64,000 nucleotides of DNA from Saprospiraceae bacterium (GCA_019187365.1 JABARE010000016.1:62001-126000), one strand, 5' to 3'. Shown: positions 7,814 to 17,009, numbered from the stretch's first letter. The notes: generated by a model from the letters alone, not told the origin. Program-made: numbers and translations.

Positions 7814-10309
7814 TTATTTGAAATCGTACAACGAAGTTATGACGAGGGATTTGGAATCCCAGTTTAAAGGTCCTTCAGACCGCACTCGAACGGAGTGCCC
7901 CGGGGTAAGGTCAAAATAATTGGGGAAGAAGCGGACACCCCGTTTTTCTTCCAGGTAAACACCCCTTGCGAACCGATCCGTCTTGAGCTCAAAGGAATAA
8001 CCTTTGCCTGCACTTTGCACCCGGCTCAGGGTGAACGTGGGTTTTTCCAATTCCAAATCTTGGGGATTGGCAAAATAGTGCAGAGCACGAAGGGTGTCAC
8101 CGCGCACATACCATTCCAATTCGAGGTAGTGGAGATTATTGAATTGGGGCGAAGGTTTGGGAGGGTTCAATTGGCCTACTTTCTGCGCACAATTTGCAGA
8201 GAGCATCCCGGTGAACTGATGCGACTGGAGTGTCCTGCCTTCAAAATCCCGGATGGATGCCCTCAAAACAAATGATTCGCTCTCGAGCTGGTCGTTCAAC
8301 CCCCACAAAACTATGCGCTCTTTCTGCATTTCTGCACAGAACCTTATGGGTTCAAACGCCCTTTGCACCGCATGCTGAAGTGCCTTCCAGTGACCAAGGT
8401 AGTCGATGGACGACCAACTGATCCCCGGCCAACTGTCGTTGAATTGCCAGAACAGGCTCCCCATACAGTAAGGACGCGATCTGCGATGGGCATCTATGAT
8501 TTGCATCATGCCGTCGGCTGCCTGGAGCTGGCTAAGATAAATGGTTCCAGCCAGATCCTTTGGCAATGGGTAGTTGGCCTTCAGGTATCGGTTAATAATG
8601 GATTTTCCGAAAACATGCCTCTGCAACTGATCGAGGGATTTTGACCCAACCATGAGCTGATCTGGCGGGAGGTATGCGGAAAGGCAAGCCAGACTTGGGT
8701 ACGACTGAAACCCAAATTCGCTCATGAATCGCGGAATGCGCCCAATTAATTTGGAGAAAGACATACCGTCGTGCCAAAGCCCCCAGTCGTGTGCATCACC
8801 CTGAACGCGAAACCTGTGGTCTCCGCGCCCATAGGTCGGAGACGTTGGATGGTAATGAATTCCAGGCGCACGATCCTCAACCACTTTTGGCAAAATGCGC
8901 TCAAAAATTTGTTGATAGTATCTCCACAGTTGATTTCTATCTGCTTTGGAGAGATGGTCCTGCCAGCCCCACCGGTGCCAGCCCTCAGAAATTTCGTTGT
9001 TGCCACACCAAAGTGCCAGGGACGGGTGCCCGGAAATTCTGGATACCTGGTACTCGGCTTCGCGGCGGACTTCTTCCACAAACCGGTCGCCACCAGGATA
9101 CATGGCACATGCAAACATGAAGTCCTGCCAAATGAGGATGCCTTTGCGGTCACAGGCTTCATAAAATGCGTCGCGCTCGTACCGACCGCCACCCCAAACG
9201 CGTAGCATATTGAAGTGAGAAGCGGCAGCCGCTTCGACGAGGGTTTCGATGCTTTCATCGGTGATCTGAAAGGCATCTGGAGGAACCCAGTTGGCTCCTT
9301 TGCAAAATAAGGCTTGCCCGTTGACCTCGAATCCAAATGAGCTTCCGCCTCGGTCTTTTGCCTGGACCAACTTTACGGTTCGAATGCCCGTTTTCCAGGG
9401 TTTCGACGTGTGAATGGACCCGTTTTGGCCTGTTAAACGGAGGTGACAGTCGTACAAATGGGGCTGGCCCATTCCATTGGGCCACCAGAGATGAGGGCGA
9501 TTCAGGGTAAAGGAGCATCTCTTTTCACATGGGCCACGGTCTACGACCCAGATCCAATAAAGGGTATCGCACCCAAAGCAAAGTTGAACCTGCAACGTAT
9601 CAGTTGATTTGTCAAGGCAGCTTGCACTGAGATGTAGGACCATCTTAGCGGAATCGCTGTTTGCAAAAAGAGTTTGGATGGAAGCATGCTCAAGAGCAGT
9701 GTCATCCCATCCTGCCAGGGCCGGGTGCACTTGCAAACCACTGGTCAGATACTCCGGCACAAAATCCCAACCAAAGTGAAATTGCGGCTTTCGAACCATG
9801 GTACGGGCCCCTCCGGGCAATGCAGGTGTATGAGTTGAGTACAGCGAATCTGCATATTTTCCGGGAGACCTGAAGGAGAAGACAATTTCGTTGAAACCGG
9901 CGCGGAGGAGTTCTTTAACGGGCAGCCGGTGCTGCCGGAATGCATTTTCTGTCTGCCCGGCAATAGCACCGTTGACGAGAATGGTGCATAAAGCATCCGG
10001 CTCGCAGTGCAGGTCAATGTGCTGATGTGCCAGTCCTGCGTGGTCGACAAATACCTTCGCGCGAAAGCTGCAATCTGCAGAAGAATGCTCGCGATCAGCG
10101 ATGGTTAAATATTCAGCAGAGTAAGGGTGGGGTATCCTGCCTGCCTCCAACAGCGCAGAGAGATTGTTTCCGGGAATGGAACATGGGTACCAGCAAGAAT
10201 CGCCATGCAATTGAAATTCCCAGGTCCATTCTCCGGGTAAGGGGTTTTGTGCACTGAGTGGATCGAGCCCAAACAAACCACATGCGCCAACCAACAGAAG
10301 TTTCAGCAT
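7814..10309 (-). CDS. Exported beta-mannosidase, glycoside hydrolase family 2
   Basis: An 831-residue exported GH2 enzyme predicted to remove terminal beta-linked mannose from oligosaccharides. An N-terminal signal peptide (LLLVGACGLFGLDPLSAQ) suggests a periplasmic or surface location. A jelly-roll sugar-binding domain, an Ig-like domain and a TIM barrel follow in family order. The barrel has NWVPPDAF, LRVWGGGRYE and WQDFMFACAMYP blocks. The acid/base Glu is E439 in WCGNNE and the nucleophile is E531 in MSEFGFQSYP, as in family beta-mannosidases. It is followed after 3 bp by hutU. No susCD pair or other glycan gene is adjacent, so it is not part of a recognisable polysaccharide utilisation locus here. 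Confidence 0.92.
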   Translation of the reverse strand: MLKLLLVGACGLFGLDPLSAQNPLPGEWTWEFQLHGDSCWYPCSIPGNNLSALLEAGRIPHPYSAEYLTIADREHSSADCSFRAKVFVDHAGLAHQHIDLHCEPDALCTILVNGAIAGQTENAFRQHRLPVKELLRAGFNEIVFSFRSPGKYADSLYSTHTPALPGGARTMVRKPQFHFGWDFVPEYLTSGLQVHPALAGWDDTALEHASIQTLFANSDSAKMVLHLSASCLDKSTDTLQVQLCFGCDTLYWIWVVDRGPCEKRCSFTLNRPHLWWPNGMGQPHLYDCHLRLTGQNGSIHTSKPWKTGIRTVKLVQAKDRGGSSFGFEVNGQALFCKGANWVPPDAFQITDESIETLVEAAAASHFNMLRVWGGGRYERDAFYEACDRKGILIWQDFMFACAMYPGGDRFVEEVRREAEYQVSRISGHPSLALWCGNNEISEGWHRWGWQDHLSKADRNQLWRYYQQIFERILPKVVEDRAPGIHYHPTSPTYGRGDHRFRVQGDAHDWGLWHDGMSFSKLIGRIPRFMSEFGFQSYPSLACLSAYLPPDQLMVGSKSLDQLQRHVFGKSIINRYLKANYPLPKDLAGTIYLSQLQAADGMMQIIDAHRRSRPYCMGSLFWQFNDSWPGISWSSIDYLGHWKALQHAVQRAFEPIRFCAEMQKERIVLWGLNDQLESESFVLRASIRDFEGRTLQSHQFTGMLSANCAQKVGQLNPPKPSPQFNNLHYLELEWYVRGDTLRALHYFANPQDLELEKPTFTLSRVQSAGKGYSFELKTDRFARGVYLEEKRGVRFFPNYFDLTPGHSVRVRSEGPLNWDSKSLVITSLYDFK

Positions 10310-10319
10310 GGCCCAAAAT

Positions 10320-10350
10320 AAAAAAGGCTTCCGAATGGGAAGCCTTTTTT
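10320..10350 (-). terminator. Rho-independent terminator (potentially bidirectional)
   Basis: The 7-bp stem GGCTTCC/GGAAGCC (10326-10332 and 10338-10344) with a 5-nt loop is flanked by an A run on the left and a T run on the right, so it can be read as a terminator on either strand. It lies 19 bp past the stop of the minus-strand Cys-rich gene and just upstream of the mannosidase start, so its natural role is to end the Cys-rich transcript. Confidence 0.88.
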
Positions 10351-10368
10351 ACAACAGTATTGATGAAA

Positions 10369-10827
10369 TTATTCTGATTTCTCGCTCGGTGCAGGAGCTA
10401 CATTCTCAGTAGGAGCAGCAGCATTTCCATTTGATTTGGAAGCACAACAGGATTTTCCTTTCCCTTTGCTGGAGCAGCAACTTTTTCCACTGCCTTTGTT
10501 GGAACAGGATTTCTTTTCGACACCCGAAGCACTTGCATCCTCCTGGCTGAGGGCTACAAATTGAGCAGTGGCTTCATCGTAACGCACTTCTTCATACGAT
10601 GCGGTTCCATCTGTACCCACTGTTTTGCGCTTGAAGCAAACCGATCCGGATTTTTCACAAACTTTGGTCTCGATGTTGGCATCAGTAGATGCAGCTTTGA
10701 GGGCAGCTTCGCTAGGCTTTACGCAGGTTTTGGATTCTGCTGCCTTTGCCCCGTGAGAACATTGTGCGGCAACCGATCCGGCAAAAGCGAACATCCCAAA
10801 AGCAAATAGGAGAATTGTTTTTTTCAT
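10369..10827 (-). CDS. Cys-rich exported protein of unknown function
   Basis: A 152-residue protein with a clear signal peptide (cleavage likely after SVAA, about residue 21). The mature part has nine cysteines. Five are in a C-terminal cluster built of near-repeats, KSCSNKGSGKSCC and SSKGKGKSCC, with a low-complexity Ala/Pro/Glu tail. The middle (residues 45-95) looks like a small folded region with two more cysteines (KVCEKSGSVCFKRK). The Cys-Cys/Lys repeats suggest metal binding or disulfide cross-linking in the periplasm, but no family is recognised. It has its own promoter-like element upstream and a strong terminator downstream, so it appears monocistronic. Confidence 0.8.
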   Translation of the reverse strand: MKKTILLFAFGMFAFAGSVAAQCSHGAKAAESKTCVKPSEAALKAASTDANIETKVCEKSGSVCFKRKTVGTDGTASYEEVRYDEATAQFVALSQEDASASGVEKKSCSNKGSGKSCCSSKGKGKSCCASKSNGNAAAPTENVAPAPSEKSE

Positions 10828-10848
10828 AAGATAAATTTAATGTTTCAA

Positions 10849-10856
10849 CAAAGATA
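10849..10856 (-). promoter_or_regulatory. Bacteroidota -7 element for the Cys-rich gene
   Basis: CAAAGATA on the plus strand reads TATCTTTG on the minus strand, an exact match to TAnnTTTG, 21 bp upstream of the ATG at 10827. No good TTTG is seen at the -33 distance, so the call rests on the -7 box and its position. Confidence 0.5.
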
Positions 10857-10926
10857 AAACGCCTCTCCCGCAGATTTCGTTCCATATTTGTAGTTTTAAC
10901 GAAGATTTAAGGTTTATTAAAATTAG

Positions 10927-10934
10927 TATATTTG
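10927..10934 (+). promoter_or_regulatory. -7-like element abutting the lipoprotein start codon
   Basis: TATATTTG matches TAnnTTTG exactly. About 20 nt upstream is TTTA (10906-10909), one base from the TTTG -33 box. The lipoprotein ATG (10936) begins one base after the element, so transcription from it would give a leaderless or nearly leaderless message, or the site is fortuitous. Confidence 0.4.
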
Positions 10935-10935
10935 T

Positions 10936-11346
10936 ATGAGATTGATTATCAGTGTTTTATTTAGTTGTATGGCCATATCTTCCTGCTCGAGTAACCGGCG
11001 AGCGCTGGAGCCTTCCGGCGACGCGATACACGTTGGCAACGGAGGTGGTTTTGCAGGCGTTGAAACCATCTACAAGGTTTTCCTGTCAGGCGAGGTAGAA
11101 ACCGGGGGAAAGCTCGTCGGCAAACTCAAAGATCACGACGTCAGCCAACTGCTGGAAAACCGCCGCATTCTTCAGATCGATCAGATCACATGGAACGTGC
11201 CGGGAAACATTTACCGGTTATTGGAGTTTCATCTTAACGGCAATTCACAGCGCATCGTTTGGGATCCAAATGATCAGCAACACGCTGCCAGTCTTGACCT
11301 CTATTACAATCATTTGATGCACCTTATAAATCACATGGACAAATGA
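10936..11346 (+). CDS. Small lipoprotein coupled to M4 protease; possible emfourin-like inhibitor
   Basis: A 136-residue lipoprotein: hydrophobic N-terminus with lipobox ISSC, lipidated Cys at residue 17. The mature part contains a GNGGGFAGVETIYKV segment, a helical KLKDHDVSQLLENR segment, and a C-terminal LEFHLNGNSQRIVWDP strand pair followed by a helix. A GGFAG motif followed by a helix and a Y..L..G...H.V.W-like strand is the pattern I recall for emfourins, inhibitors encoded beside M4 proteases. The stop overlaps the M4 protease start by 4 bp (ATGA), so the two products are translationally coupled. The inhibitor role is inference; similar small lipoproteins without an M4 neighbour may exist in Bacteroidota. 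Confidence 0.8.
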   Translation: MRLIISVLFSCMAISSCSSNRRALEPSGDAIHVGNGGGFAGVETIYKVFLSGEVETGGKLVGKLKDHDVSQLLENRRILQIDQITWNVPGNIYRLLEFHLNGNSQRIVWDPNDQQHAASLDLYYNHLMHLINHMDK

Positions 11347-14300
11347 ACCGCTACATTCTTTATTTGTATTTAGTACTTGCCGGGGCCACGGCATTGGCGC
11401 AGTCGCCAAAATTTAAACCGCTGGTCAATCCCGGCGAGCTGTCCAAATTACACGAGCCCAACGCGATCTTGCGAAAACCGGTCAGTGCCTTGCCTTTGGC
11501 CGAACCTGGCGTGCTGGCACACGGCAACTTTTTGGTAAAGCCGCTTCAGGCAGGTTCCTTACCCGCATTGGCAGGCGGTTATGAAATTTTGGAAACAGAC
11601 GGAAACGGAAATCCGCGCAAACTCAGACTGGAAGGTCTGGGGATGCGCCAAAGATCAGGCGATGCGGCTTATTGGGCGCAGCGTCTGCAAAGCGTTTTCG
11701 ACCGGGATGCTGTCAAAGGCATCGAATGGTTGACCTGTCGCGAACAGGAAGATCATCTGGGCGTACACCATTTTGCTTATGACTTGTCTTTTGACGGTGT
11801 ACCTGTGCACGGTGCAGAATACTTGTTGCACGTTTATCCAGGTGGCGAAGTCATGGCGCACGGACAGTTCAGTATGCCAGTTCACCCGTTGGACGCAAAA
11901 ATTGCCCCCGGCGCAGCAAGAGACTTTGCAACCGCTGCTCTTCAGCAACGCGGCATCCGGCTTTCCACTCCGGATGTTTCGCTGCCGGGCTCGCTGATAC
12001 CCATTCAGGAAGATCCCAGACTTCAGTACGTGCAATATCCGCAATCTGGTACTTGGAAACTGGTTTATGAAATGCTGATTTATCCCAGCCCCTTATCCAG
12101 GTACCTCGCCTGGGTGGATGCCCAAACCGGGGAAGTCATCAAATTGCGCACAGACCAATGCAAGCTTCACTACGGCCATTCGGACTCCTGTAAGGGTGAT
12201 CGCGCTACCCACCCGGAAATCAATCCGGAGGGTGCGGAAACAACAAATGCCCAAGACCTGTTCGACATCAACCGCACGATCAACGTTTGGCGGGATGCCG
12301 GCGCTCTGTATATGATCGACGGGTCGAGGCCGATGTTTAAATCGGGTTCCTTTACCCTGGATGACCCCATCGGCGCAATCCTGACCCTCGACGCCCAGTT
12401 CACCAATCCCAATAACCTGAAAGTTTCCCAGATACGTACCACCAACAACTCATGGTCTAAAACAGCCGTTTCCGCTCACTACAATGGCGGTAAGGCATAC
12501 GAATACTACCTCAACACGCATGGCAGAAACTCCATAGACGGGAAGGGGGGAACCATTGTATCGATTATCAACCTGAACGATGAAAACGGGGGAGGACTCG
12601 ACAATGCATTTTGGAGTGGAAAGGCCATGTTTTATGGAAACGGAAACAAATCGTTCAATGCCTTGGCAAAAGGACTCGACGTCGCCGGTCACGAAATGAC
12701 CCATGGAGTGGTGGGAAGCACCGCCGCGCTGGTTTATGAAAACGAGTCGGGCGCAATGAATGAATCGTTCGCAGATATTTTTGGGACGATGATCGACCGC
12801 GAGGATTGGAAAATGGGGGAGGACGTCGTCAGGCTGTCGGCATTCCCATCAGGAGCCCTCCGCGATCTCAGCAACCCGCATAACGGAGCTGCAACCGGTG
12901 ACTACGGTCGCTGGCAACCCCGCCACGTATCGGAGCAATACAAGGGAACCAATGACAACGGCGGTGTGCACATCAACAGCGGCATCCCCAATTATGCATT
13001 CTACCTCTTCGTGCAGGAGATGGCCAAATCCAGCAATGAAGAACAGGCAAAAAAAATCGCAGAGAAGGTGTTCTACCGCGCACTGGCAAATTACCTGACG
13101 CGCTCATCTGTATTCATTGACCTCAGGGCAGCCGTCGAACAATCCTGTAAGGATCTCCATGGAGCCAATTCAGACGTACTCAGCGCCGCAAAAAAGGCGT
13201 TCGATCAGGTCGGAATCGCCGGTTCAACCGATCCGGGCGGAAACAAATATCAAAACGACCTGCCCGTGAATCCGGGGCAACAGTTTGTGGTTTGCACCGA
13301 CAACCAAAATCTGGGTGTCTATGTCATCATACTGCAAAGCGGACAAATCGTTCAATTGAGCCCGCGCGCGATCAAGAGTAAACCCAGTGTGACCGATGAC
13401 GGTACTGAGATCTATTACGTTGGCAGCGATTCCAAACTTTATGCGCAGTTTTTCGACCAGAATCAGGGCGATTACGAAGAAGTGCTGCTCGACGGAGACC
13501 CAATTTACCGCAACGTTGCCGTTTCAAAGGACGGAAACCTGCTGGCGGTTCTCTATGCACAGGCCGAAAACAAGATCCACATTTTCAGCTTTCCCTTACA
13601 GCAATGGCGGACGTACGAACTGAAAAACCCTACAACGGGACAAGGCGTGCTCAATTCAAATGTTCGCTTTGCCGATTTTCTCGATTTTGAACATGCTGGT
13701 GAATGCCTGATGTACGATTGTCTGAGTAAAATTGACCGAACGTCCGGAGGCAGCTACGAATTCTGGGACATTGGCTTTTTAAGGGTGTGGAACCGCAAGG
13801 CCAGCAACTTTGGTGACGGATACATCGACAAATTGTTTTCCGACCTGCCGGAAAATACCAGCATCGGGAATCCCGTGTTTTCGAAAAACTCTCCCTACAT
13901 CATCGCTTTCGACTACCTCGAGGAAAGCCTGTCAGGAACTCAGTTTGCAGTGTTGGGTGCCAACATCGAAACCGGTGAAATCGGTGAGATTGCAGCAAAC
14001 CGGACGATCACCGGCTATCCGAATTATTCAATTGACGACAAGTTTGTAATGTACGATGGCTTCGATAATACAGGAGAACTTTCCATCAAATTCAAAGAAC
14101 TGAATTCAAACAAGATCCAGAGCAGTGGCAACGAACAATTGTTCGTATCTGAAGCACGTTGGGGCGCATTTTTCGCCAACGGAACCCGCAAGCTCGTTGA
14201 AACAGACGATCAGCTGGCCTTTTCCGGAATCACCCTCTATCCCGTACCATTTCAGTCGGACCTCCACGTCGCTATTGACAGCCGCAGGGATCAGGAGGTG

Positions 14301-14471
14301 CACCTGAGCATCGCGGATCTTCTTGGTCGTGAATGTCATTCGGGATCTTTCGACCTGCAAACGGGAAAGAATGATTTGCTGCTTTCAGTTCCTGAACTCA
14401 AACCGGGTATGTATTACCTGTTGCTGAGGAGCTCTACCGGAATTTCGAGCATTCCCGTTTCAAAGCATTGA
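11343..14471 (+). CDS. M4 (thermolysin-like) metalloprotease with beta-propeller-like region and T9SS sorting domain
   Basis: A 1042-residue secreted protease. In order: signal peptide (to about residue 20, ATALAQ), FTP/PepSY propeptide (about 80-270), M4 catalytic domain (about 330-625), a WD40/Tol-like repeat region (about 645-950, strands such as PSVTDDGTEIYYVG and NYSIDDKFVMYDG), and a C-terminal T9SS type A sorting domain (about 965-1042, LYPVPFQSDLHV then LKPGMYYLLL). Zinc ligands are H450 and H454 in HEMTH and E474 in NESFAD, with E451 as catalytic Glu; H543 in GVHINSG is the transition-state His. All key residues are present, so it should be active after propeptide removal. Export would be through Sec, then T9SS. 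Its start overlaps the stop of the small lipoprotein gene. Confidence 0.94.
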   Translation: MNRYILYLYLVLAGATALAQSPKFKPLVNPGELSKLHEPNAILRKPVSALPLAEPGVLAHGNFLVKPLQAGSLPALAGGYEILETDGNGNPRKLRLEGLGMRQRSGDAAYWAQRLQSVFDRDAVKGIEWLTCREQEDHLGVHHFAYDLSFDGVPVHGAEYLLHVYPGGEVMAHGQFSMPVHPLDAKIAPGAARDFATAALQQRGIRLSTPDVSLPGSLIPIQEDPRLQYVQYPQSGTWKLVYEMLIYPSPLSRYLAWVDAQTGEVIKLRTDQCKLHYGHSDSCKGDRATHPEINPEGAETTNAQDLFDINRTINVWRDAGALYMIDGSRPMFKSGSFTLDDPIGAILTLDAQFTNPNNLKVSQIRTTNNSWSKTAVSAHYNGGKAYEYYLNTHGRNSIDGKGGTIVSIINLNDENGGGLDNAFWSGKAMFYGNGNKSFNALAKGLDVAGHEMTHGVVGSTAALVYENESGAMNESFADIFGTMIDREDWKMGEDVVRLSAFPSGALRDLSNPHNGAATGDYGRWQPRHVSEQYKGTNDNGGVHINSGIPNYAFYLFVQEMAKSSNEEQAKKIAEKVFYRALANYLTRSSVFIDLRAAVEQSCKDLHGANSDVLSAAKKAFDQVGIAGSTDPGGNKYQNDLPVNPGQQFVVCTDNQNLGVYVIILQSGQIVQLSPRAIKSKPSVTDDGTEIYYVGSDSKLYAQFFDQNQGDYEEVLLDGDPIYRNVAVSKDGNLLAVLYAQAENKIHIFSFPLQQWRTYELKNPTTGQGVLNSNVRFADFLDFEHAGECLMYDCLSKIDRTSGGSYEFWDIGFLRVWNRKASNFGDGYIDKLFSDLPENTSIGNPVFSKNSPYIIAFDYLEESLSGTQFAVLGANIETGEIGEIAANRTITGYPNYSIDDKFVMYDGFDNTGELSIKFKELNSNKIQSSGNEQLFVSEARWGAFFANGTRKLVETDDQLAFSGITLYPVPFQSDLHVAIDSRRDQEVHLSIADLLGRECHSGSFDLQTGKNDLLLSVPELKPGMYYLLLRSSTGISSIPVSKH

Positions 14472-14556
14472 CAGGAAAACGGTATCTTGGAAATCATGCG
14501 GCAGGACACAGTAAAAGTCCCCTCCGCAATATCAAGTTTCGCCTTAGTAAGGGGAT

Positions 14557-15522
14557 ATGCGGCTTAAAAATGCGCGGAAGATCTTGATCCTGAGATTCAG
14601 CTCCATCGGAGACATCGTGCTCACGACTCCGGTAGTGCGATGCGTGGCTAAACAGACAGGGGCTGAGATACATTTTCTGACGCGGCGCCGCTTCGCAGAG
14701 TTGCTTACTGGAAATCCCTACATATCCAGGCTGTGGACTTATGAACAATCACCTGCCGAACAAATCGAGTTGCTGCGCCAGGAGGGTTTTGACGCCATCA
14801 TTGACCTGCATAAAAACTTTCGTTCCCGTGCATTGGTCTTCCGGCTTGGGAGACCGGCAATAAGCTTCGACAAACTCAATGTGCGAAAGTGGTTATTTGT
14901 GCGTCTGGGGATCAATTGTCTGCCACCTCTTCACCTGGTAGACCGCTATTTTCGCGCACTGGCACCCGAGGGCATTGTTTACGATGGCGAAGGCCTCGAT
15001 GTTTTTTTTGCACAACCCGGATCTCCGCCTGTGGAGCTTCCGAAGCGCTTTATTGCTGGAATCCTGGGCGCCACCTATTCGACCAAGCAAATCCCGTTTG
15101 AACAATGGCAACAGATTCTGCCCTGCCTTGATTTACCCGTCGTATTGCTTGGAGGAGAGCGCGAAGTGGCTTTGGGACAGACACTTGCTGCCCAGCATCC
15201 CGGAAAGGCAATTTCCATAGCGGGAATAAGCTCCCTGATGGAGTCTGCCCTCGTGATCCGTGAAGCAGATATGGTGATTACCCCGGATACAGGAATGATG
15301 CACATTGCAGCCGCGTTGGGCAAACCATTGCACGTGGTTTGGGGAAATACCCATCCCGCATTTGGCATGGGCCCGTTTTTGAAGGGTGAAGTGGTCAAGC
15401 CGGTTCATCATGCGGTTTCCGGACTTCGTTGCAGACCTTGTTCGAAGCTAGGTTTTGATCGTTGTCCCAAAGGACATTTCCGCTGCATGAGGGATCAGCA
15501 ATTTTCAAAGGCCGTTTTTTAA
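14557..15522 (+). CDS. Glycosyltransferase family 9 (heptosyltransferase-like)
   Basis: A 321-residue cytoplasmic glycosyltransferase with a GT-B fold. The N-terminal Rossmann half begins KILILRFSSIGDIVLTTPVV, the GT9 opening motif. The C-terminal nucleotide-sugar half has VVLLGG and the VITPDTGMMHIAAALGKPLHVVWG block with the conserved Asp-Thr-Gly. Such enzymes add heptose or a related sugar to the lipopolysaccharide core. The tail has a CRPCSKLGFDRCPKGHFRC cysteine cluster, seen in many Bacteroidota GT9 proteins. It stands 85 bp after the M4 protease and 184 bp before the M48 gene. Confidence 0.92.
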   Translation: MRLKNARKILILRFSSIGDIVLTTPVVRCVAKQTGAEIHFLTRRRFAELLTGNPYISRLWTYEQSPAEQIELLRQEGFDAIIDLHKNFRSRALVFRLGRPAISFDKLNVRKWLFVRLGINCLPPLHLVDRYFRALAPEGIVYDGEGLDVFFAQPGSPPVELPKRFIAGILGATYSTKQIPFEQWQQILPCLDLPVVLLGGEREVALGQTLAAQHPGKAISIAGISSLMESALVIREADMVITPDTGMMHIAAALGKPLHVVWGNTHPAFGMGPFLKGEVVKPVHHAVSGLRCRPCSKLGFDRCPKGHFRCMRDQQFSKAVF

Positions 15523-15706
15523 CTCCGGAGTGCAATTCGAAAACGTACATACATGATGCTGCCTTGACGTGCTATAAAGGCTGCACCTAAACTTCCGGAT
15601 GCATTGGATCCGCCCCCATTCATCCAGGGGAAGCCGGAGGCAGTCAGCAAGGTGGCCTGCATGTGAAAATTGACGTATCATTGTCTGAAAGGATAATTTA
15701 ACCCAA

Positions 15707-16828
15707 ATGATCCCGGAAAACGGCGATGTTCAGGTTGCGTTGCGCGCCAAATACTACCAGGGCCCGCGACCAAAAGCAGTTGAAGTCGAGGTGGCCTGTC
15801 TGGCAGACGGACTGGAAATCCGATTCCCCTCTCCAAACGCGCCGGAAAAGCGGATCTGGCCGCTCAAGGGCATTCAGCCGGATGAACACCCGGGAGATGG
15901 AAAGTTGATCATTGCGTATGGGGCTGCTGCCGCGCGGGAATACCTGGAATTTCAAGACATCAATGCACTGGAACAACTTGGCCGTTCTTATCCGGGAATA
16001 AAGTGGCAGAAGGGCATTCGGGGAAGGCACCTATGGCTGGCATTGTCCTCATTGGCTGTATTGGCAATTTCGCTGGTATTCCTTGCCTACTTTTTCGGCC
16101 TTCCGCGGCTGGCAGATTCCGCAGCCGCCGCTGTGCCAATGGAGTGGGAAATGGATCTTGGAAAGCAAATTTCAGAAAGAACCCTGTCCGGATTGCGCAT
16201 AGACGAAACCCGTTCCAGGTGGCTTGACACATTTTTTGCTTTCATGGAGATTCCTTCGGATTATCCCATTCGGCTGTACTATGCCCAAGACTCATTGGTC
16301 AACGCATTTGCCATGCCGGGAGGGGCCATTGTCATCTACAGCGGTTTATTTGACCGGCTCAGTGGCCCGGAAGCGCTCGCAGGATTGGTTGCTCATGAAT
16401 ATGCTCATGTGGAAAAACGCCACAGCCTCAAGAGCCTGTTTCGTTCACTGGGTGGTTTTCTGGTGCTCTCGGCAGTCTTTGGTGACCTGACCGGGCTGGC
16501 GGGATTGCTGGTCGATAATGCCAACACCATCCAGAATCTGAGCTACTCCAGGCATTTTGAACGGGAAGCCGATGCCACCGCCGTCGAATTACTGCTCGCG
16601 CGAGACATTGATCTCATTGGCATGCAGGAACTTTTCGAAGTGTTGATCGCAGAAGGCAACCGGGGCCTGGAGGTGCCGGAATTCCTGAGGACGCACCCGG
16701 TAACACAGGACAGGCTGGAATTCGCTAGGCAGAAAGCCCTAAACCAGAAACCGGTCCGCGATGAAAACCTCGCCATGGCCTTCGACAGCTTGCGCCAGGC
16801 CATTACACCCCTAACCCCACCCAACTAG
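15707..16828 (+). CDS. M48-family zinc metallopeptidase, membrane-anchored
   Basis: A 373-residue protein. Residues 1-105 form an unrecognised N-terminal domain. A membrane segment lies at about 108-130 (LWLALSSLAVLAISLVFLAYF) and the M48 peptidase domain at about 150-355. The zinc site is HEYAH (residues 230-234), and the third ligand is probably E285 in the FEREADATA motif, so the enzyme should be active. M48 proteins of this type act in envelope protein quality control. There is a second hydrophobic stretch (LFRSLGGFLVLSAVFG) after the HExxH, as is common. It stands alone on the strand with gaps on both sides. Confidence 0.9.
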   Translation: MIPENGDVQVALRAKYYQGPRPKAVEVEVACLADGLEIRFPSPNAPEKRIWPLKGIQPDEHPGDGKLIIAYGAAAAREYLEFQDINALEQLGRSYPGIKWQKGIRGRHLWLALSSLAVLAISLVFLAYFFGLPRLADSAAAAVPMEWEMDLGKQISERTLSGLRIDETRSRWLDTFFAFMEIPSDYPIRLYYAQDSLVNAFAMPGGAIVIYSGLFDRLSGPEALAGLVAHEYAHVEKRHSLKSLFRSLGGFLVLSAVFGDLTGLAGLLVDNANTIQNLSYSRHFEREADATAVELLLARDIDLIGMQELFEVLIAEGNRGLEVPEFLRTHPVTQDRLEFARQKALNQKPVRDENLAMAFDSLRQAITPLTPPN

Positions 16829-17009
16829 CAATTTTATTGTGGCCAACTGATCTGCCCCATCCAATATTCAGGGCTTCTTTGCGTTTATACCACTTACAGG
16901 AATCACGGATGACTCTATTATGATGCCAGCATGAATTTGGCAAAACGAGGCGAGGCACAGTGAAAGAAGCGATACAAAATTGCAACCGGCTGAGCCACAA
17001 CGAAGTATT

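Noticed and set aside
9370..9390. GGTTCGAAT, resembling a tRNA T-arm
   Set aside because: It lies within the mannosidase coding sequence and no acceptor or anticodon stem surrounds it.
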